From NCBI GenBank assembly GCA_947561715.1, contig OX387200.1, forward strand, positions 188,501-252,500: 64,000 nt of DNA, written 5' to 3'. Positions within the stretch are counted from its first letter, which is position 1. Each line of letters begins with the position of its first letter. Shown here in pieces: positions 1 through 14,600 of this stretch. The notes beneath the pieces were generated by a model. The model was not told the DNA's origin. It was given only the letters and a program-made list of their open reading frames with translations, and searched no databases. Source of the stretch: Ascidia mentula (lineage: Eukaryota > Chordata > Ascidiacea > Phlebobranchia > Ascidiidae). The position numbers were made by a program, and so were the translations under genes.

Positions 1-326
1 TATGCATGGGTGGTGGGTTGATAAAGGAAGTGGTTGTGACCTCATTATCCCACTCACAAGAATCCTCACTTCTCCAATTACATCTCCTCGCCTTCTCGAA
101 ATAATCACTGTTACTGTGACGTGGTGTGTCGTCACAACCTTCCTGTGCTGTGACGTAACAATCTTGACTGTCCTGTCTGTGGAGTTGATCACGTGTGTGG
201 AGTTGATCGGATGAGAGGAGGGGGCAGTCTTGGTCATCACATGGGTAAACATCTTGCCATGATTCTGACATTTGTCTGAAAAGTTTGTCAGAAATTAGTT
301 TCGAGAATCATTTGTTTTTCCGGTGG

Positions 327-765
327 AACTTATATGGAACACGTGCAACTTATATGGAAAACGTGCAACTTATATGGATCACACGCAACTTATATGGAAA
401 ACGTGCAACTTATTTGGAAAACTTGCAACTTATATGGAAAACGTGCAACTTATATGGAACAAGTGCAAGTTACATGGAAAACGTTCAACTTATATGAAAC
501 ACGTGCAACTTATATGGAACACGTGCAACTTATATGAAACACGTGCAACTTATATGGAACACATGCAACTTATATGGAACACGTGCAACTTATATGGAAC
601 ACATTGAACTTATATGGAACACATGCAACTTATATGGAAATCGTGCAACTTTTATGAAACACGTGCAACTTATATGAAACACGTGCAACTTATATGGAAC
701 ACATGCAACTTATATGAAACACGTGCAACTTATATGGAACACATGCAACTTATATGGAACACGCG
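327..765. repeat. 20-bp minisatellite beside the CaV1 stop codon
   Basis: About 22 tandem copies of a 20-base unit close to AACTTATATGGAACACGTGC, with single-base variation between copies. Many copies contain the E-box CACGTG. The array begins about 30 bases beyond the CaV1 stop codon, so it probably lies in the 3' UTR or just downstream. Short open frames across it are repeat artefacts. Confidence 0.95.
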
Positions 766-795
766 TCACTACGATGACAATTTTGACAAGCTATC

Positions 796-2683
796 TTACC
801 TTTTCACCGGACGTCTGTAGTTACGTAAATACTGATGACGTTGTTGGGGTCGGGGTACAGCGTAATCTCCCCCCACCGAATCGAGTTCACAATCACTCGG
901 ATAACTCGAGAAACTGTAGTTTGACGACGAGTTGTTGAGGTTGGCACTTTCACCATGGGTGAGGGCAGATCTACTGTGGAAGGTTTGTGACTCGCTCGGT
1001 GTCTCTGAACCTGGACTCGCCATCTGGGTTGCGTCTGTGGTGTTTCCCCCGCTCGAGAAAGACGACTTCCTTGAAGGGGTTTTCCCGTCGCCGAGGGGGG
1101 TCAGGTCTCGGTGTTGGGGACTCCCCCGAACCGCGGATACGATGTCATGGAGGGATCGTGGTTTCGGTGTAAGTTCGTTGATCATAGGGCTAGAGTGCAA
1201 TGTAGTTGTGGGGGCGTCACAGGATGTTACGTCAAACATAGAATGGGTATTTTCCCTCTATGTTAGTTTAGCGCAGTGTTTCCCAACCTTTTTTGGGTTC
1301 CTTCCCACTGGGAGGTAAAACAATTTCGACACGTACTACCTAGTTGAGTGTTACAAAGTAACCTAGGGGATGAAGTAACAAACATTTCGAGATCTTTTTC
1401 AATTTTTTCAATTCGCATACCACCTGGAATGCCCCACTAGTGGCACGCGTACCACCGGTTGGGAAACACTGGTTTAACGAACAATGGGTTACCTCTGCGA
1501 TGAAAGAAATCTTCCGCTATACCGTTTCTTGTGGTCGTCGTTTGCGACTTTCAAGGGACGTTTGGATGCAAACGATGGAGAAGATGATCCACTGTTCCTC
1601 CTCAAGATCCCAAACAAACTATGGCGTCTCTGGAGAAGAAATTATCGTTTTGAATTGTATCGCAGTTCATGTTTGGGAACATAACTCACTGTTTTGTGCA
1701 TTTTTAAGACAAACAATACAGCCTATATAACTGATGTTGAATTCATTAGCAGACTTTTCAATTCTTCCAACTCACCCTGTGATCGGGTTCCACTTCTTCA
1801 TCTTGTGACGTATAAGGTTCACTATCGGGCACCAGGTTCCCGGATATCGCTCGTTTTAATTCCGGACCGACATCATGGAGTGCCCGCAACCCGGCCTGGA
1901 AGTATAACGGGAAACATGGGAATTAAATTAGTGGATGATCGGTACACTGTCCGTTTCATAATAAAATCCATCAGATAGAAATCCGAGAAATCTCTGGACA
2001 GCTTTGAAATCTACAAAATGTATTTGATTTTTTCGAACTAGTTGATGCCGGGATCTTCCCGTATGTTACCTGTAAGTTAACCACATCCTTCCTCGTCGCC
2101 CCCGTGTTCAACTTCCCTCCCTTCAACTCAGCTTTCTGTCGAGCTTTCCGCTCCTTAAACTTACGGAAGTAATCTTGAATGAGGTAAGTCGCGTAGAATT
2201 TTCCCACTGTTACGTCATCATCTGTTGGACAAAGTTTTTTTGATGTTGAAATATTTTGAATGGAAATAATGAAGTTTTGAAAACATTCAAAACAAAGCAC
2301 GTACTTCCAGCAGGTGGCGCTATCTGATCAAGCAGCTTCATCGATGTTCGTTTCCATATTTTTTTGATGACAGCCCGAAGTTCTTCGTTTGCTTGATCGA
2401 TGTTACCTGGTCACGTGACATTAAGGAGAAAGTCTCTGTTATTACCACGTGTTTTTACAGGGGAAGTCCAAAAAAGAGCCCACCTTCCGTCTTAATGTTA
2501 AGTGAAGTTCTGATTAAAGCGAACAACGTAGCGTTGAACATGACAGTGCCATCACTGTTTAGTGGCATGTTCATCGTCACCAACTTCCTGCATGCCATCC
2601 TCTGTGGACAAAGCTTTCCGAAGCCGAGTGGGGGTTGAATTCTCCTCAATAACTTCACCACATTCACATGTTTAATTCGACCC
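796..2683 (-). CDS. CACNA1 (CaV1): CaV1 C-terminal exons (EF-hand/pre-IQ/IQ and tail)
   Basis: Exons lie at about 2683-2484 ([20 protein letters not shown], proximal tail), 2406-2305 (pre-[22 protein letters not shown]), 2221-2070 (IQ helix [20 protein letters not shown], the calmodulin site for Ca2+-dependent inactivation), 1895-1776 ([20 protein letters not shown], conserved in vertebrate CaV1), 1629-1493 ([17 protein letters not shown]) and 1255-796. The last exon is Ser/Thr-rich and ends in NYRRPVKR. Its join is the weakest: a frame-correct acceptor at 1256 (TAGAG) lacks a strong pyrimidine tract. Confidence 0.85.
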
Positions 2684-5600
2684 CTATACAAACATTTGGA
2701 TGTCACTGATTGCGATCATGTCGTATATTTGACTTGTTATGTCTCAGATTAAATAATAACAATTGGAAAATAGTGACAAGTAGCAGTGGAAAATGTCGGT
2801 TCGGTGAAAGTACTCGTTTCCACTTACTTAGCTTCTGGGTCGTATTCTGACCAAACAGTTTTAAACTCATCAAGATGGTGAGGTCCAAGAATCGACCAAT
2901 CCCGCGTCAGATAATCAAAATTATCCATGATCACAGCAACGAAGAGGTTGATGATCTGGAGACATAAAATTACTGAAAACACCATTCTGTGCTTTATCTA
3001 TACGTTGCTCAATTTTCATATACTTGCTTTAAAAGTCAACTAAATTAATTAAAACGTTTACTGTGCGCTGCCTGGCGTTTTCGGTTTGCGTTGTATTTTT
3101 TGTCCGAGCAACAGAACTCACAAGAAACGCGCAGAGCATGTAAAAGGTGATGAAATACGCATATGAGAAGTTACTCCCACACGCGAACTTTCCAGTAAGT
3201 TCCCAATCTGAATTGTCATCACATTCCTTGCCAGCCGTGGCAGCCAACATCACCTCTTGCCACGCTTCACCGGTCGCACATCTGCACATTAAGTTTGCTC
3301 GGTTGAAATTATTTGACATTCTGTCAACCAAGCGTCAAAATATTCTTTACGTTTTTGATGAAGGAAGTTTTAAAACCTTTCATTCTCTCTACGAACCTGA
3401 ACAGAAGGAGAACGGCTTGGAAGAATGTTTGGAAGTTGTTGTTCCTGTTGATCTGTTCCCCATCTATTGGCTTCACTTTCCCGAAAACTTGCATCCCGAT
3501 CACAGCGTATATGAAGAACAGGAGCACAATGAGAAGCGCGACGTACGGGAGAGCCTGGAAGGTTGGACAGAAAGTTTCGATGAAAACGTGAACTTTTACG
3601 TAAATTCACAATTTGTTGTTTAACTTTTCAAGATTGTGGGGGGAATTATGAAAACGAACCTGAAAATAAATTGTTACTGATGCTGCCAGGCATATTTATT
3701 GCTTAATACTGCTCTTCTGGCAAACTTTATTGTATTAACTTATAGAACCTGAAAAGATTTAATGAAAGTCCAGAGGAGAGTCCGGATTCCGTCCCCGCGA
3801 CTGAGAAGTTTGACCAACCTCAGAACGCGGAAGAGACGGAAGAAATTGATACTGAATGATTTCGAGCCGTCCTGGGCCTGAAAATATTTCCGCAAACGTT
3901 AAAGAGGATCGAGGTGTCAGTTTGGTGGTAATGTTTACGCGATTACACCTCTCCACTTTAAACGATGTTTATAAAATCTGTATTTATACAAGATTTAATC
4001 ACAGTTGGTTTTATGATAAAAATTTCATAATATTTACACAACATTTCGATTGGCGGCTAGATTAACTACTTAAACTTAAAAGTTTGACACAAACTACAAA
4101 ATGACGAGGAAAGAAGGCGAGATAACAACACAAACATTCCCAAGCCTTCACAAAAGCATGCAGGGGAAAGTAGGGGGGGGGGGGGGGGGGAGGGTAAGCT
4201 ATCGTTAGAATAGTTAATTATGTACTTTTTAAATTCGGTGACACCCGGGTCTTGATGTTATTTGGTACAAAACATGCAGGTGACATGCCACCAGAAGCAC
4301 TAACCGAACCGCAGCCCTGTGGCATGTGGCAATGCCTAAAGTTTTCACGCGTGGCTGACACCAGCAACCATGGTAACTTGAAGCGCTTGTGAAGATTACG
4401 TGGCATGTGGTAAATAATATGTGCCCAACATAAACATTACGTGACATGTGGTAAATAATATGTGCCCAACATAAACATTACGTGACATGTGGTAAATAAT
4501 ATGCCATACAACATAATGTGTCTTAAACGCTTTTTAAGTGTGTTTCTTGAATGATGTTTGCAAACCAACGCGACAGCTCTGCCATGCTCGCAGATTTTGT
4601 GGCGTGTTTTTTGACGCATTCACCGGCTGTGACATATGGCATATGCCCATGGTGACAACTTACAGAGGAGGAATTGTAGGCAAATACAATGACGTCAGCA
4701 ATACTGCCAATAACGATTAATGCGTCGAATAGATTCCATAGGTCGGAACAGTAATGCTGAAGGGGAGGAAGGAAAAATCAGGAAAAGATAAAAAAAAACG
4801 TTCGACATTTGTTACTACGACGGTGACATGCATCTACGGCAAGACACGTGGCAACAGAAAAACGACTGAAACTTAACAGTGTCTTTCTTTGCCAAGGTGC
4901 CATGTGCCACCTGTAACTTACTGTGTCTAGTTTTGAGAGTAAAATGTCAACAATACTTCCAACTACAACCAGGAAATCGAAAACGTTCCAGGGGTCGCTA
5001 GCGTAACCCTGTGTCCATAGATTGTTTGTGAAAGGGTTACATTTTTTACACGATTATTTATGAAATAATAATCTACATTTAATATCGTCCCAGTTTCAAC
5101 TACTTTCTGTGTTTTAATTCTGGTTGATTTAAAGAAAAACTTTAATGAAACACGAATTTTACAAAATACCAACTGTTGCTTTTCTCGATAAATAAAATTA
5201 TTCGAATTGTAATTTATTCCACAATCCATAGAAATCATACTCTTGGTTTGAATGCGATGAGTTTGAAAATCATCTCCAGGGTGAAAAGTGCAGTGAAGAC
5301 GAAGTTCATGTAGTTCAAGATCACGGTCAACTCATTGGGTTGATCATAATGCTGTGGAAAAACCTCATGGTAACTCAGTAATTTAACCCGAGGAAACACA
5401 ATCACAACGTTCTGTCTTATTTTGGGAAATATATTTCCAATTATTGTTTGCATTAAAACTACATTCCCACCTGCACTGCCAGACACACAGTGTTGAGTAG
5501 AATGAGGGAAAGCATGAAATATTCGAAGTAAGTTGAATTGACGACGAACCATGCTTTGTACTGCCAGGGATTTTTAGGGATGTAACGACGGATGGGTTTC

Positions 5601-8600
5601 GCCTTCAGCGCGTATTCAACACACTGTCTCTGTATAACGAGATAAAATAGATTATAATTAATTACAGCCATCATACAGGCATTAACACCACCTCTAAACC
5701 TTTATCTAAATCTTGATAATTTTGAAAACCCCCACGGAGATTCACCTGGTTTTTGTCTAATTCACAATTTTTGTATTCCTGCTCCCCTTGTTCTTGGAAG
5801 GTGACGATGACAAAACCGACGAAGATGTTCATCATGAAGAACGCGATGACGATGATGTAAATGAAGTAGAAAAGTGCAACAGCCGGTCGTGCATCGTACC
5901 TCGGTCCGTATCCCTCCCTCCACGAATCAATCGACTTGTAAAGTAGGCTGGAATAATATTTTTCATGTAAAATATTTGAACACGATTGTAAGGAATAGTG
6001 GAGTTGTGCTTTGGCCTTAGACCCGTATATAATTTAAATTGTGATGCGATTTGTACCAACACAGAAATATTACAATTCGCATCGCAGGACAGGACAGGAC
6101 AGGACAGGATCGCCTTTTGTATTTGGCGATCTAATAAAGTAATTGTTTGAATGTTGACTTCCGTCACCATCTCACCCGGGCCACCCTTCAAACGTGGCGA
6201 CAACGAACAACGTCAGCATCGCGTTAAGAACGTTGTCGTAATTAAAATCGTTGTTTCTCCAAATTCTTTCTTCGACAACTGGATTTGACGCGTCCTTCGG
6301 CCAAATGTAAAATTCACCCCTAATCGTAACAAGACTTTTGTTAATCCTAGTTTACAGAAAACACATGTTCAAGCATGTTAACTACACGAGATATTTAAAT
6401 CAAAATCATAGAAATGTTCAACTTCTGGCAGTTTCGTGTTTTTTAGTTTTTATGTGATTTTTTCTGTAACATTGTTTTTACCTTTGCTAATTCTGCATTT
6501 TTACGGAATTACTTTGTTTTCGAGGGAAATTGTTTCAAAATCTTGGATTAAAAACTTAATTTTTTTTAATGAATTGTTCTGGCAAACTTACTTGCATTCC
6601 TCTGGGGTCGCTTTCGATTCATCCGTGCAGTAATAAAGTCTCCCCTTGAACAACTGAACCCCGATGCAAGCGAACATAAACTGCAGGAGGGTTGTGATGA
6701 TGATAATATTTCCCATCGTACCTTGGAGAATGTTTGTTTGGGTTTATATGAATGCCTCATTTCTAGGGGATTCTCCTCAGATATGTGACGTCACACATCC
6801 GGGGTAACACGATTAGAAAGTTGTTGTAACTCGTCACGTGACTTACTTATAGCGACAAACACGCACTGGACGACATGCTTCAACCCCTTGGCTCGGTTGA
6901 TGGCACGGAGAGGTCGCAAGACGCGGAGAACACGAAGGATTTTTACAACAGAAAACCCCTCGGAACTGTTGACAAAATTATTTGTGCCGTTTTACTTAAA
7001 ACGGAGTAAGTATTTTGGGTACAGGTGATAAAAGTTGGTTCTATTTTCAAATCAATCTGGCTACGGATGAAACGACATGGTTTCTAAACCACAAAATATG
7101 ATTAAATTTCTCGATACGTGGAAGTCTGTGATTGGTAGAACTCACTGTCCGATCATAGATATAAGAGATACGACGACAACCAGGAGATCGAGCAAATTGA
7201 AATAATTCCGACAAAATGATCCTTTGTGGAGAATTACTCCATTCGCAACCATCTTAAGGAGGATTTCAACTGCGAATACTCCGGTGAAAACGTAATCGAA
7301 ATATCTGAAGAAAAATGATCAGATCACAACACATGTCTTTGTTACGAAAGAAAACATAGAATTTTTTTGCTCAATACTCGGTAGAAAACTGTTATCATGA
7401 GTTTACTTGTATCGGGATTTAATGGAATTTACTTTAAAACTTCGTTGAGAGTTGACTTTGAGTTGATTGGGTCCTCGCACGCCAAGGCAACACTGCTTAA
7501 CATAATGCATACAAATATCCCATGGTTGAAGTAATTGTTGCTTGAAAGGTTGTAACACCAAACCCGAAACCTGGGTTAAAAAAGTTTCATTGAATTCCTA
7601 CAAGCAACTGAGGAATGGAAATTGAGTCGTTGAAGAAACGACCATAACATCAACTTAAGAGTTGAGGAAAGTTATCAAGAGCAGGATAGTGCGGGTTCGA
7701 AACCCGGCTTGCATAGACTTTTAATAAGTAAAATAGCCTAAATTTGTCGGAATTCATCCAACAAGAACATCAAAATACAAGTTACTCTCACAACGCTTGA
7801 CACTCACGGGTTGGTCGGTGTGAATATAAAGAAGGATGTAAATTGAGGCATCGGACTCTTTGTCTCCCTCATGTGGAGTTCTGAGATCCTCCGCGGTCTT
7901 GGGCCGGCTGGGATGTCGGGTTCGCATTCCCCATCACTATCATCCGGTAGGTGGCGATCTGAGTTCGTCTCTGAAGCATCAGTTACTTCAATCCTGAACA
8001 CAGAGAATAAGTTCAGGTATTTATATATTAAATATAACTGTTGGAAGTTATAATATAGAATTATTCGGTGGTAATTCTTACATTGAAAATTAAACCCGAT
8101 CTACATTTTGTTGCGAAAAATGTATGATTTTCATGAGAATACATGGGGAACGAACTTAGGGAATATTCCACCTTATTTCCGGAAGTTCCTCCTTCTCTGG
8201 AATCGAATCGTTTATTTCATGGAGATCAACTTCATCTTTCTTCTCGTCCCCCTCATCCGATCCAACAGGCCCGTTTGTTTCAATGCTCGTTACTTCTTTC
8301 TTCTTGAAAAGTTTTCTGCCAAGAACAAAACAACGCTTAAACTGTGTGGAAATATCAATACTTTGACCACTTTCACATCAACCCATACTTTGTATGGTTT
8401 TGTTTTCTTTTTGACAAAGAGGCACAAATAATTTACTGTAACACAGGATCAGCCAGATGTAATGCAGGAAAATATATTTCGCCCCATGAGCATCAAACAG
8501 AACGGGTAATAGCAGGGGCTAACCCTGTATTAAACCAAGTGCTATGTGTGTTATTATGGTAAGACCTGTTTGAAGTTCATTTCAACACAAAGTGGAATAT

Positions 8601-11600
8601 TTACCTGAGTTTTTTCAACCTCATCGTCTTTTTTCTTTTGATTTCTTCCTCCTTTTCTTTCTGAGCAACGTTTAAGCTCTCGGCGTCCGCAAGGTTGTCA
8701 ACAGCGATAGCCAAGAAAACGTTGAGTAAGATATAATTTCCACACACAAATAACACAATGAAATAGACGGATAGAATCAACCCCACACTCTTAGCACCGC
8801 CATAAGCTTGCACACCATTGTACATCACCACGTTCCAATCCTCACCAGTCAAAATCTAGTGAGTAAAATATCGCCAGGTGAATATTTACAAACGTGAGTT
8901 TGAGTCGGGGATAATTAAACAAACATTGTTGACCCCAAGTTCACGGACAACATTTGCGCCCCCATACTTGGTAGAAACGTGAATATCCCACTGAGCTACA
9001 ACAACATTTGATGTTGGTTTTAGATCAGATGAAGACCCCAACATCCGAGGAGCAATAGGACTGCTGCCCACCACAGGATGTTGGAGAGCAATCACCTGGA
9101 AGACGGTGAGGAGGGCGGGGAGGATCGTGTCGAAGTTTGATCTGATCTTTTCATCTCCCTCAGCTATGGAGTTGAATCTTCCTCCGAAGAGCTGCATTCC
9201 GAGGAGGGAGAATATAACGATGAAGAGGAAGAGGAGCAGCAGGAGTCCCGCAATCGAACGGATTGAGTTAAGGAGGGATGCGACCAAGTTACTCAACCCC
9301 GTCCAATACCTAGTGATGTAAGCAGTGCGTCATCTATACGTTATATAGTATTGGTTACTGCATTAATTTCTTAATTAACTATTTTTTAACGTCGTTGTCA
9401 TGCAAGTGTTGAAAAAAACCTCGTCATCTTGAATATTCTGAGAAGACGAACGCATCGAAGCACTGAGATGCCGAGAGGTTCCATGACCTAAAAAACATTT
9501 CATCACAAAAATAACTCGTCTAGAATATCGACCCCAGGTTCCTAATTAGTTTTATGACGTCAGAAACGATCAGCGTATTTTTCAATTGTGACGTATAAAG
9601 TTTTATAATCAGAATTAAAACCACGTGATTATTTGCAAACAAAGAATGTGGGGGAATCACCGCATACCTCTGCACTTGTTAAAACCATTTCCACAATTCC
9701 CCCGCAGACGACGAAACAATCGAACCTATTGAATAGGGAGACGAAATAAACTTGCATTCCCAGTGAGTACATCTTCAATAGCATCTCCACCGTGAAAACG
9801 GCCAGCAATATTTTGTTTGAGAGTTCTGGAATAAAATTTATATTTATGCAAAGTCTGCATAACGTTGCAGAAGTTTCATCAGTTATCAACTTTCACTACT
9901 TTTTTTGTTGAAACCAATTTCTATTTATGTTGGAATGGATGAGGATAACTCTGTTGGAATTTATCAATCCGAGCCATCACCATGGTTACCGACCTACAGG
10001 TGGGAGGGGATATCACCTTCCTCCCCCCCATCTCGCCCATGTGTAAATGAAACGGCTTCAACGAAGAAACTTGACTCAAAACTCCATTGTTTGCAGCACT
10101 TACCTTGAACTCGCGTCAGCCAATCGCCTTGCAGATAGTGTTCCGTTGCTAATGACAACGTGTTGAGGAATACGAGAACAATCACCAACCAATAGAATGT
10201 CTGGGATTTCACAACAAGTCGGAATTTCCGCCGCGTTTTTCTGTTCCATCTTTTCCACCGACGACTTTGGAAAACAAGGAACGTTTTACCTCTGTTGTGA
10301 AGGGAATGCGAGGAAGCGATTTACCGCAAAAACTATTTTAAATAAAACAGTTCGAAACAGAAAAAAGAGCCACAAAATATTCGTTTGGGACAAAATGTAT
10401 CGCGCGGTTTGCGATTTTGACAAATGCAGTGAGATTCGTTCTGAACAACGTTCCATCCACTCATTAACACACGTTTGCCAAAACATTCCAACACTACCTC
10501 ACCTGTAACTCGTCTTGCTTAACTTCTTTCTGCGTGACGTCATGCACCGTTACGACATCGAAAATGACGTATGAAATAACCCGGATGGAATGTGACGATG
10601 TGAGATGAAAAGAAATAAAAACAACTCAAGCGTAAAATCGTTCAACCGTGAAGCGATTTTGTGTTTTTAGTTCAAACGTGAAAAAAATGCAAAATTTGAT
10701 TAACTATCACGGTTTGAATCAACCAATCAGAGCGATGGGCGGGAATTGGGTATTTTTTGCCAAAACGGTGGTATTTACTTTCAAAACATTCTTTGTCTAA
10801 AATGTTGATTTTCAAACCGATTCTCGCCAAAGTACAAATAAGAAATATTTATTTGTACAAAATTCAAACCAGCATTGATAAAAAAACATCTCAATCCATT
10901 CACACACAAAAGAATTAAAAATATTTTCCCACCTCTGACGTTGGAACCAGGTTTCATCCGCTTGAGGCGCTGTGTCGTCACTCATGTTATCTTCATGAGC
11001 TTCGGATGTTCCTGAAAATATCAGAAAAATTATTACGTCATCAACCTCCAAATACGTCATCAAACTTAAACAATTGAGTGGATGTTTCCCGACTTTGGTT
11101 GTCATAATCCAACCAACTGGATGTTCTTGGTAAAAACGCTGATGGATTTGTGTTGGAACTAAGGATAATACGTTGGGGTTTACTTTGGAAATCCCGTTAA
11201 TATGGAAAACAATTTTCGGCAAAATTAAGGGCTTGTATCCAAACTCAACTGTTAGTGTTGGCAGCAGTAAACCCACTTAACACCATCAAGGGATATTGAG
11301 ACACTTCGAGATGCAACAACACCAAGACTGATTGACCCGACCCAAACTTTCCCATACATTTAATCCAACCGCCTCTATTCAGTCTCAAACAGCGGAACCG
11401 ACTCAGTATCGGATTTACCCAAAGCAAATCTGTTCGCTTCGTTTGGTCAGTAGAGTGATGTTGAAATAATGCGACCTCAGCCAAACACACGTAGATGTTC
11501 AATATTATTTGTGTGGAATGATTGTTAAACTCAGTTAACATACAAGCTCAATGCGTTGATTCAAACAATTTAAAAACGAAAATATTAGCGATGTAACCAA

Positions 11601-14600
11601 AGTTGGGGGACTTCAAACTCTGCGGGTTATTTGAGGATGCATTTCGAAATGTAAATAAAATATTAATTTAACGTAAATCGAGATAAACTTTCAAGTCGGG
11701 TATGGGAATGGAGATGAACTTACAATAGTTTGGTTTAAAACCTTCCAGGTGTTGACAGCTTGTCGTCACGTGGTGGCTATCATATTAACACACTGTGACG
11801 TCACAATACAAAGACGAATTCTACTTCTTTAACTTGGACTGAGGCTAAAACTGACTTAAAATTGATCAGAATCCAAAATGTGAGGAAACAGAAGATCCCC
11901 AGTTCACCAGGGCGCCCCCACTCACAGTATGACACGGTGACGTAAATAGGGACTGAATAACGTCATTGGCAGAGCGCCAACTCTGCAGCAGAGGTGCTTC
12001 ACCGGTGAAACTTGTAATTAGATTATAATCAATTAAAACCTTACAATGCTTGCTTGGTGTAGTTGAGGGTGCGAGGGAAGGTCTGAAGTTGGTTTGTCGA
12101 ATAATTTACAAACAGGTTTAGTATGGGGGCACATGGTAGGTGTTATGGAGGAAGCATGAAAGTTTGTTTTGTCGGAATTCCCCAATAGTTTTATGACAAC
12201 AAACACTCCAGACTCCTTATAACAGGCATGGGTGAAATATACAAGGGAAAACCTTGTTAAACAAACGACTACGGATTCTATAGAGGAGTCGTATAAGGAA
12301 ATTTCCCGGCCATTGAAACAAGGACAGGTGAAGATATCACACTTACTCCTGTCATCCCCTTCCATGTCCTCATCAACAGGATCAACATCCTCAGCTTGAG
12401 TGATCCATTCCATGTAGCCTCTAACATCCTCATCAATCTGTTGCTTCTCACGAAGTTTTTGAAATTCACCTCGCGCGTTCGCTTTTTCGCGTTCTTTCGA
12501 AAATTCTCTGCAGAAGTTGAAAAAATTTAAGTGTTTTTAAAAATTCGATGTGGAAAAATCTCACACAAAAAAGTGGGAGGGTTTAAATTCCTAAATCCAG
12601 TTTGTTTACAAGATCCAGAAGAACAAGATGCAGAAGAACAAGATCCAGAAGAACAAAGCATCCGAATAAAGGGACTTACCCGCTTAAGACACCAAGAATC
12701 AAGTTCATGACGAAGAAAGATCCAACGATAATGAGGGAAACGAAATAAATCCATGGCAGAAAACTTCCCATCGCGTCGTTCGTCTACGAAGGTAATATTT
12801 TATTTGATAATTTTTCGTGATCAAAAGATTTCGTGATTTAGCTCACAAGGCGATCACGGAACACAAACTCACGTAATATAAAACATCTGTCCACCCTTCC
12901 ATGGTTATGCATTGGAAAACCGTAATCACAGAAAAGTAGAAAGTGTCAAAGTTAATGATTCCGTACGAGGGTCCCTCCCATCCTTCTCTACAGAATGTCT
13001 CCTCTGGACATTGGCGTCCAATGTGACCCGGAAGCACGCAAGGTGCCGGATCCCCAGGAGCCATTACTTCAACCGGTGTTGATCCTTTTAAAAACATATG
13101 AGGGATTAAATTGAGGTCCAACCGCGTTGATATCAGGGGGGGACATTCCCATACACCAAGCTCTGACGTCACCTCAAGTTTTCTCTAACAGAGGCGAAAT
13201 ATTGGGGCAGGATTGTGAAAATATCGGCGGTAACGTGTTCGGTGGGGGGGTTATGCGGGTAATTCACGACCAAACTTGTAGGCGGAGAACAGATGTTCGA
13301 CTTTGTGATGCTTGTTTTACAACTGATTATGAGGAAACCATGTTACAAAACCCCGCTTTCAAGTTAATTTGATTTCTTAAAGGATTTGAACGATCCCTCA
13401 TTTTAAATTGTTCCACTAATATGACACTGTGGTTTCTTGGTTCAAGGTACAAACGCCAACGTGATGGATATAGATTATTGTTAGTTAGGTGGTAATTGGT
13501 GTTTCCAGGATAAGAATTCCCGGTGATTTCCATCTGTAACTTGAGCTATCCCTCTACAGAAGGGGAGTCAAAACCGAAACTTATTTTCCAGTCAATTTGT
13601 TTCTGTATTTCAAAGTTAAAATGGAGACTTCTCGCAGTTCTAGTGGTTTGGGAAATTCAACCAGCGAACAAACTTGAACTTCCAACTGACCAAGTTGCAC
13701 TGGGTGAATATTAACTCTTGCCACATTTCAAGGTTTTGTGTAAACCGCAACTAAACTTGACTCGACCACATATTCCCCACTAATATCCGATAGAAGGGAC
13801 AGGATAAGAGAATTTAATTTCACGATTGAAGGGATTACAAGAATGCCGGACCCGCTCTCATGACGTCAGCAATATATACGTAGAATTTCTCAAACCACAA
13901 ATTTTCCGCCACGTGATCCAGTTTGCACGCTTCACCGATTACGCGACCGACACGCTCTCTTGAACACACTTTACGCATGTGACTCACAGTAGATGGTCCA
14001 TGACCTCATATGTGCTGGCGGACCAGACATTGTTAAAAACATGACAGGGTTTCCAATGGACCATGCGCATACAAAGTGTATAAGAGTTTACCTTTCTAAC
14101 CTATTTTACATTCTAATGCTGCAACCGTAAAGCATAAAAGACGCCTTAAAACTACAATGATTAATGGTGGCTGTATAAACACCACAAAGTGAAAGTATTG
14201 CCGGTTATTTAGCTGACAAGAAAGTCACGTCATAGCTGTCTGTCTCTTAAGCAACACAAATTTGTTCCAACATTCGACGAGAATCAGCGGATCGGCGTTT
14301 GCTTATGTGTGTTTTTACTCATATCAAGGTATTAGGATGACGTCATACCTGACGTGTCGTTGACATAACAGGTTTTGTGAAGGATTCCCTTGAAAAGTTC
14401 GAGTCCGATCACTGCATATATGATGATGACGAACATAACAAGGAGCGCGATGTGCAACAATGGAAGCATTGCTCGAATAATCGCGTTGAGAACAACTTGC
14501 AGACCTGCAACAGAAGTGTGTTAAAGATACGAAGTGGGGACACATGCAGAGCTTGATTTAGAATAGAGCAGAATTTAAATTGATTAAAAAAATGTGTTTT

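Noticed and set aside
285..820. Overlapping plus-strand frames with repeated METCNLYGT-like peptides
   Set aside because: They arise from the 20-base minisatellite and have no start context or splice support.
1440..1730. Plus-strand frames of 96 and 66 codons
   Set aside because: They are the reverse complement of a CaV1 C-terminal exon (1629-1493).
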